Made by a program: the position numbers and the translations under genes. The notes below the pieces were generated by a model. It searched no databases. It saw only the letters and a program-made list of their open reading frames with translations, and was not told the origin of the DNA. Of a DNA stretch of 24,221 nucleotides, positions 21,257 through 24,221 are shown one piece after another (the stretch's first letter is position 1; every line of letters begins with the position of its first letter). This DNA is from UBA9732 sp963609725 (GTDB lineage: Bacteria; Spirochaetota; Spirochaetia; Sphaerochaetales; Sphaerochaetaceae). The stretch is taken from positions 1-24,221 of the forward strand of contig CAVDLI010000020.1 in NCBI GenBank assembly GCA_963609725.1. The letters run 5' to 3'.

Positions 21257-22351
21257 ATGAATAAAGCTTTGGTTTTAGAGAATGCTCAAATTAAAGATAA
21301 GATAAATGATTTTGCAAAGAGTTTTGGACTCCCTAGACTAATTATATCAGGGTTTCTTCTTGTTCTTTTTATTATGGCGCCGTTTGTTGGTGCTAACTTT
21401 TTCACACAATTAAGCAACACTGTAAACCGTTTTAGCTGGAATGCTGTACTTGTTTTAGCTATGGTTCCAATGATTCACTCTGGATGCGGCTTGAATTTTG
21501 GACTTCCTTTAGGGATTATAGCAGGTCTTCTTGGCGCAACGCTTTCTATTGAACAGGGTTTTACTGGTGGTTTCAGCTTTTTCATGGCTATTGTGTTTGC
21601 AACTCCTTTTGCACTTCTTTTAGGCGCTGGTTATGGATGGCTTTTGAATAAGATAAAAGGCGGAGAGATGATGATTGCAACTTATGTTGGTTTTTCAGCT
21701 GTCTCTTTTATGTGTATGATGTGGCTTATTTTGCCTTATTCAAGTCCAACTATGGTTTGGGGATTTGCAGGTAAGGGGCTTAGAACTACAATTTCTCTTG
21801 AAGGTTTTTTCTATGGAGTTCTTTCCGATTTCTTGAAAATAAAAATAGGTCATTTTGTGTTCCCTACAGGTTCAATCCTTTTCTTTGCAGTTCTTGCTTT
21901 TGGAATGTGGGCTTTCTTACACACAAAAACAGGAACAGCAATGACCGCAGTGGGTTCAAATCCAACATTTGCTAAAGCATCTGGGATTAATGTTGATTTT
22001 ATCAGACTTCTTTCTGTTGTAATGTCTACTTGGCTTGCTGCTATTGGGATTTTGGTTTACGAGCAAGGTTTTGGGTGGATTCAGCTTTATATGGCTCCTT
22101 TCAACATGGCGCTTCCTGCTGTGTCTGCTATTTTGATTGGGGGTGCTTCTGTTAATAAGGCCAACATTAAGAATGTTATTATTGGCACTTTCCTTTTTCA
22201 AGGAATTGTAACAATGACTCCTACTATTATTAATAACTTAATGATTGTGCTTACAGGTGAAGGTTTGGATATTAGTGAAGTTATTAGAACAATCGTTTCT
22301 AATGGAATGATTCTCTATGCTCTTACAAGGAAAACGGAGGCAACAAGATGA
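21257..22351 (+). CDS. ABC importer permease (BPD_transp_2 family), first
   Basis: A 364-residue inner-membrane protein with about nine helices. It shows the features of the branched-chain amino acid/sugar/nucleoside permease family, including the HSGCGLNFGLPLGIIAGLLGA segment, the cytoplasmic coupling loop NKIKGGEMMIATYVGFSAV and the conserved GSNPTFAKASGINV segment. It probably pairs with the next gene as a heterodimer, as in RnsC/RnsD or YufP/YufQ importers. The ATG has AGGAG 7 nt upstream. It overlaps the second permease by 4 bp. Confidence 0.93.
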   Translation: MNKALVLENAQIKDKINDFAKSFGLPRLIISGFLLVLFIMAPFVGANFFTQLSNTVNRFSWNAVLVLAMVPMIHSGCGLNFGLPLGIIAGLLGATLSIEQGFTGGFSFFMAIVFATPFALLLGAGYGWLLNKIKGGEMMIATYVGFSAVSFMCMMWLILPYSSPTMVWGFAGKGLRTTISLEGFFYGVLSDFLKIKIGHFVFPTGSILFFAVLAFGMWAFLHTKTGTAMTAVGSNPTFAKASGINVDFIRLLSVVMSTWLAAIGILVYEQGFGWIQLYMAPFNMALPAVSAILIGGASVNKANIKNVIIGTFLFQGIVTMTPTIINNLMIVLTGEGLDISEVIRTIVSNGMILYALTRKTEATR

Positions 22352-23529
22352 AAAAAGGTTGTGTTAAAGAAATGAAACAAAACAATGCTTTCGTTGGAGA
22401 AAATAAGAAGAACGGAAAAGATGTCTTAAGAAAGGTAGGGTCTTTTATTAAAAATAATTCTGTTCCTTTTATGTTTATTGCAATTTGTGCTGTTTGTATC
22501 CCCATCTCTGGCTTTTCTTTAAGTTTCCTTTTGTCTGAGATAATTACAAGAATTGCTCGTAATTCATTTTTGATTTTAAGTCTTATTATTCCAATTATTG
22601 CTGGTATGGGTCTTAATTTTGGCATGACTCTTGGGGCAATGGCAGGTGAGATTGGTCTCATTTTTGTGAGTGACTGGCGTATAGCCGGAATTCCCGGCAT
22701 AGTTCTTGCAATGATTATTTCCATTCCAATATCGGTCTTCCTTGGTTGGCTTTGCGGTACCATTATGAATAAGGCAAAGGGTCGTGAGATGATAACCGGT
22801 TACATCATGAATTATTTTGTAAATGGTATATATCAATTACTGGTTCTTTTTGGCATGGGCGTGATTATTCCAATCATTCATGACGATATCTTGCTTCCTC
22901 GTGGGTATGGTATTAGAAATACAATTAGCCTTTTGGATATGCGCCAAGCATTGGATGATTGTTTGGCTATTCGTGTTGGTGGAGTAAAAATTCCTGTTTT
23001 GACATTCTTAATTATTGGCCTTATGTGTCTTTTTATTTGTTGGTTTAGAAAAACAAAGCTTGGTCAAGATATGAGAGCTGTTGGTCAAGATATGGAAGTT
23101 GCACGTGCTGCTGGTATTGCAGTTGAAAAGACTCGTGTTATCTCAATCATTATTTCTACTGTTTTTGCCGGTTTTGGTATGATTATTTACCTCCAAAACA
23201 TGGGAAACTTGTCTACTTATACTGCTCATTCTCAAATTGGTATGTTCTGTATTGCAGCTCTCTTGGTAGGGGGTGCTTCTGTTGACAAGGCCTCTATTGG
23301 CAATGTGCTCTTGGGTGTTACTCTGTTCCACCTCATGTTTATTGTAGCTCCTACAACTGGTGCTGTGATAACCGGAGACTCAATGATTGGTGAATATTTT
23401 AGAGTATTTGTGTCATATGGGGTTATCACTATGGCTCTTGCAATGTATGAAAGCAAAAAGAGACGTATTAAGAGCCTAGGTGGCATTGAACTTGCTTTGG
23501 CACAAAAAACTTCTCAAGAGGAAGCTTAG
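22348..23529 (+). CDS. ABC importer permease (BPD_transp_2 family), second
   Basis: A 393-residue paralogue of the preceding permease, sharing the pattern GMGLNFGMTLGAMAGEIGLI, the coupling loop NKAKGREMITGYIMNYFVNG and RAVGQDMEVARAAGI. About nine to ten helices follow a basic cytoplasmic N-terminus of some 30 residues. GGAGG lies 7 nt before its ATG, which overlaps the first permease stop (ATGA). The two permeases and the two-domain ATPase form a standard asymmetric importer. Confidence 0.93.
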   Translation: MKKGCVKEMKQNNAFVGENKKNGKDVLRKVGSFIKNNSVPFMFIAICAVCIPISGFSLSFLLSEIITRIARNSFLILSLIIPIIAGMGLNFGMTLGAMAGEIGLIFVSDWRIAGIPGIVLAMIISIPISVFLGWLCGTIMNKAKGREMITGYIMNYFVNGIYQLLVLFGMGVIIPIIHDDILLPRGYGIRNTISLLDMRQALDDCLAIRVGGVKIPVLTFLIIGLMCLFICWFRKTKLGQDMRAVGQDMEVARAAGIAVEKTRVISIIISTVFAGFGMIIYLQNMGNLSTYTAHSQIGMFCIAALLVGGASVDKASIGNVLLGVTLFHLMFIVAPTTGAVITGDSMIGEYFRVFVSYGVITMALAMYESKKRRIKSLGGIELALAQKTSQEEA

Positions 23530-23539
23530 GAGGTTGAAT

Positions 23540-24025
23540 ATGGAGTCCAAGAAAGATATTAAATTGGGTAAATCATTTTGGTATAAACTTTGTGCAATTG
23601 CTCTCCTCTTGATAATTGCAATAATCATGTTATTTATTGGTCGCAAACACATTGTATATGTTGATAACAAAACTTTTGAAAATGACGGTATTTCTTATTC
23701 TGCAATGTATAAGGTTGAGGTTTCTGCTCGCAATAATGACAACAAAAAACTCTATGCTCGTGAAAGAGGGGAACTTGTTATTAAAGGCCAAAGCGTAACA
23801 CTTCATTTGACTATTACGCAAACGAAAGGTGGCTCAGAAGAAAGTCTTGATTACAAACTTCGTGTTCCTTTTGGCAAAGATGCTGTTGTTATTAACGTTC
23901 CTGCATTGTTAGCTGGACTTCCTCAAGATGTCTGGATGACTGATTTCGTTTCTTTGGTTCAAACTTCTTCAGAGACCGATACCGTTGTACTGACCGATGA
24001 CTTTGGTCTTGGCAACGATTTGTAA
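23540..24025 (+). CDS. Small membrane-anchored protein of the importer operon, possibly DUF6672
   Basis: A 162-residue protein with one N-terminal membrane helix (about residues 15-34, LCAIALLLIIAIIMLFIG) followed by a beta-rich extracytoplasmic domain (YVDNKTFENDG... to the C-terminus). The short basic cytoplasmic tail points to an N-in orientation. It lies 10 bp after the second permease and is clearly part of the operon. I tentatively relate it to DUF6672, which I recall beside DUF3798 importers, but cannot verify this. The ATG at 23540 is fixed by AGGAGG 6 nt upstream; an upstream in-frame ATG at 23480 lies within the permease gene. A periplasmic docking or gating role is conceivable; no function is known. 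Confidence 0.7.
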   Translation: MESKKDIKLGKSFWYKLCAIALLLIIAIIMLFIGRKHIVYVDNKTFENDGISYSAMYKVEVSARNNDNKKLYARERGELVIKGQSVTLHLTITQTKGGSEESLDYKLRVPFGKDAVVINVPALLAGLPQDVWMTDFVSLVQTSSETDTVVLTDDFGLGNDL

Positions 24026-24083
24026 GTTTCTGAGATTGTTGTAAGTTGTTGATTTCTTTAGGTTTCCATTGGGCTTTCCTTGG

Positions 24084-24127
24084 GGTTTCCTTTCTAAAAT
24101 GGAAACCTCAAGTCTATTGAGGTTTTT
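24084..24127 (+). terminator. Terminator with competing hairpins after the importer operon
   Basis: AAACCTCAA (24103-24111) pairs with TTGAGGTTT (24117-24125) over a 5-nt loop, with the T-run reaching 24127: a strong intrinsic terminator. The upstream GGTTTCC (24084-24090, and a copy at 24061-24067) can instead pair with GGAAACC (24101-24107), which would break the terminator stem. The 3' arm is also the left end of the dispersed element at 24119. Confidence 0.65.
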
Positions 24128-24192
24128 GCAAAAGGCTTTTTATCGTGCAAATTCAAATCCAATTTTCACCAAGCTCATTTTGCCAAAACCTC
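24119..24192 (+). mobile_element. MITE-like dispersed element, copy B
   Basis: A 74-bp segment beginning GAGGTTTTTGCAAAA and ending TTTTGCCAAAACCTC: 15-bp inverted ends with one mismatch. It aligns with the minus-strand copy at 914-986 along its whole length; the internal runs GCTTTTTATC and AAGCTCATTTTGC are almost unchanged. It is bounded by TATT at 24115-24118 and 24193-24196. No coding capacity. A mobile origin is inferred. Confidence 0.6.
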
Positions 24193-24194
24193 TA

Positions 24195-24221
24195 TTGACA
24201 AAGATTAAAAGTACCATTATC
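24195..24221 (+). promoter_or_regulatory. Perfect -35 hexamer at the window edge
   Basis: TTGACA at 24195-24200 directly follows the dispersed element; 17 bp later TATC begins and the window ends. It may be a promoter of a gene beyond the edge; the -10 is incomplete. Confidence 0.3.

Noticed and set aside
23480..23539. Upstream ATG for the small importer protein
   Set aside because: It lies within the permease gene, lacks a good site and would add a 20-residue basic extension; AGGAGG fits ATG 23540.

Overview
The window looks like a piece of a treponeme-like spirochaete chromosome. The evidence is AT-rich DNA, the protein style (DnaX starting MAYEVTATRRRP, a DUF3798-type binding protein), and the classic block tRNA-Ser / SRP RNA / dnaX / ybaB / recR. 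The genus is inferred from protein resemblance only, since no searches could be run. No phage, CRISPR array or full-size insertion sequence was seen.

Layout. (1) 1-5000: a YgjP-like zinc metallopeptidase (+), a PepD-type M20 dipeptidase (-), then a translationally coupled pair (+) of an (alpha/alpha)6 glycoside hydrolase and a DjlA-like TerB/J-domain protein. (2) 5142-8418, minus strand: tRNA-Ser(GGA) and the SRP RNA only about 8 nt apart, an attenuator-like leader, then dnaX, ybaB and recR with 4-bp overlaps. dnaX carries an A6 slip site followed at once by a -1 frame TGA, placed where a short gamma-type product would end. (3) 8566-17555, minus strand: a nine-gene tightly overlapping operon: COG4648-like membrane protein, LolA-like carrier, MMPL/RND exporter, lipoprotein, MFS_2/GPH transporter, two PlsC-type acyltransferases, AMP-dependent acyl ligase, acyl carrier protein. 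This is the activation and export half of an aryl-polyene-type pathway without ketosynthase, ketoreductase or dehydratase genes in the window. (4) 17978-24025, plus strand: an ABC importer operon (DUF3798-type binding protein, two-domain ATPase, two permeases, small membrane-anchored protein) with hairpins between the first two genes and after the last.

The most novel structure is a pair of about 73-bp dispersed elements, 914-986 (minus orientation) and 24119-24192 (plus orientation). They are about 79% identical by hand alignment, have imperfect 15-bp inverted ends, and each is bounded by a 4-bp A/T direct repeat. They look like a miniature inverted-repeat element family; the first copy lies directly against the pepD stop codon.

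How the genes work together: region 2 serves replication, recombination and protein targeting. Region 3 probably activates an acyl or aryl acid, loads it on the carrier protein, transfers it to a lipid-like acceptor and moves the product across the periplasm to the outer membrane. Region 4 imports an unidentified small molecule.
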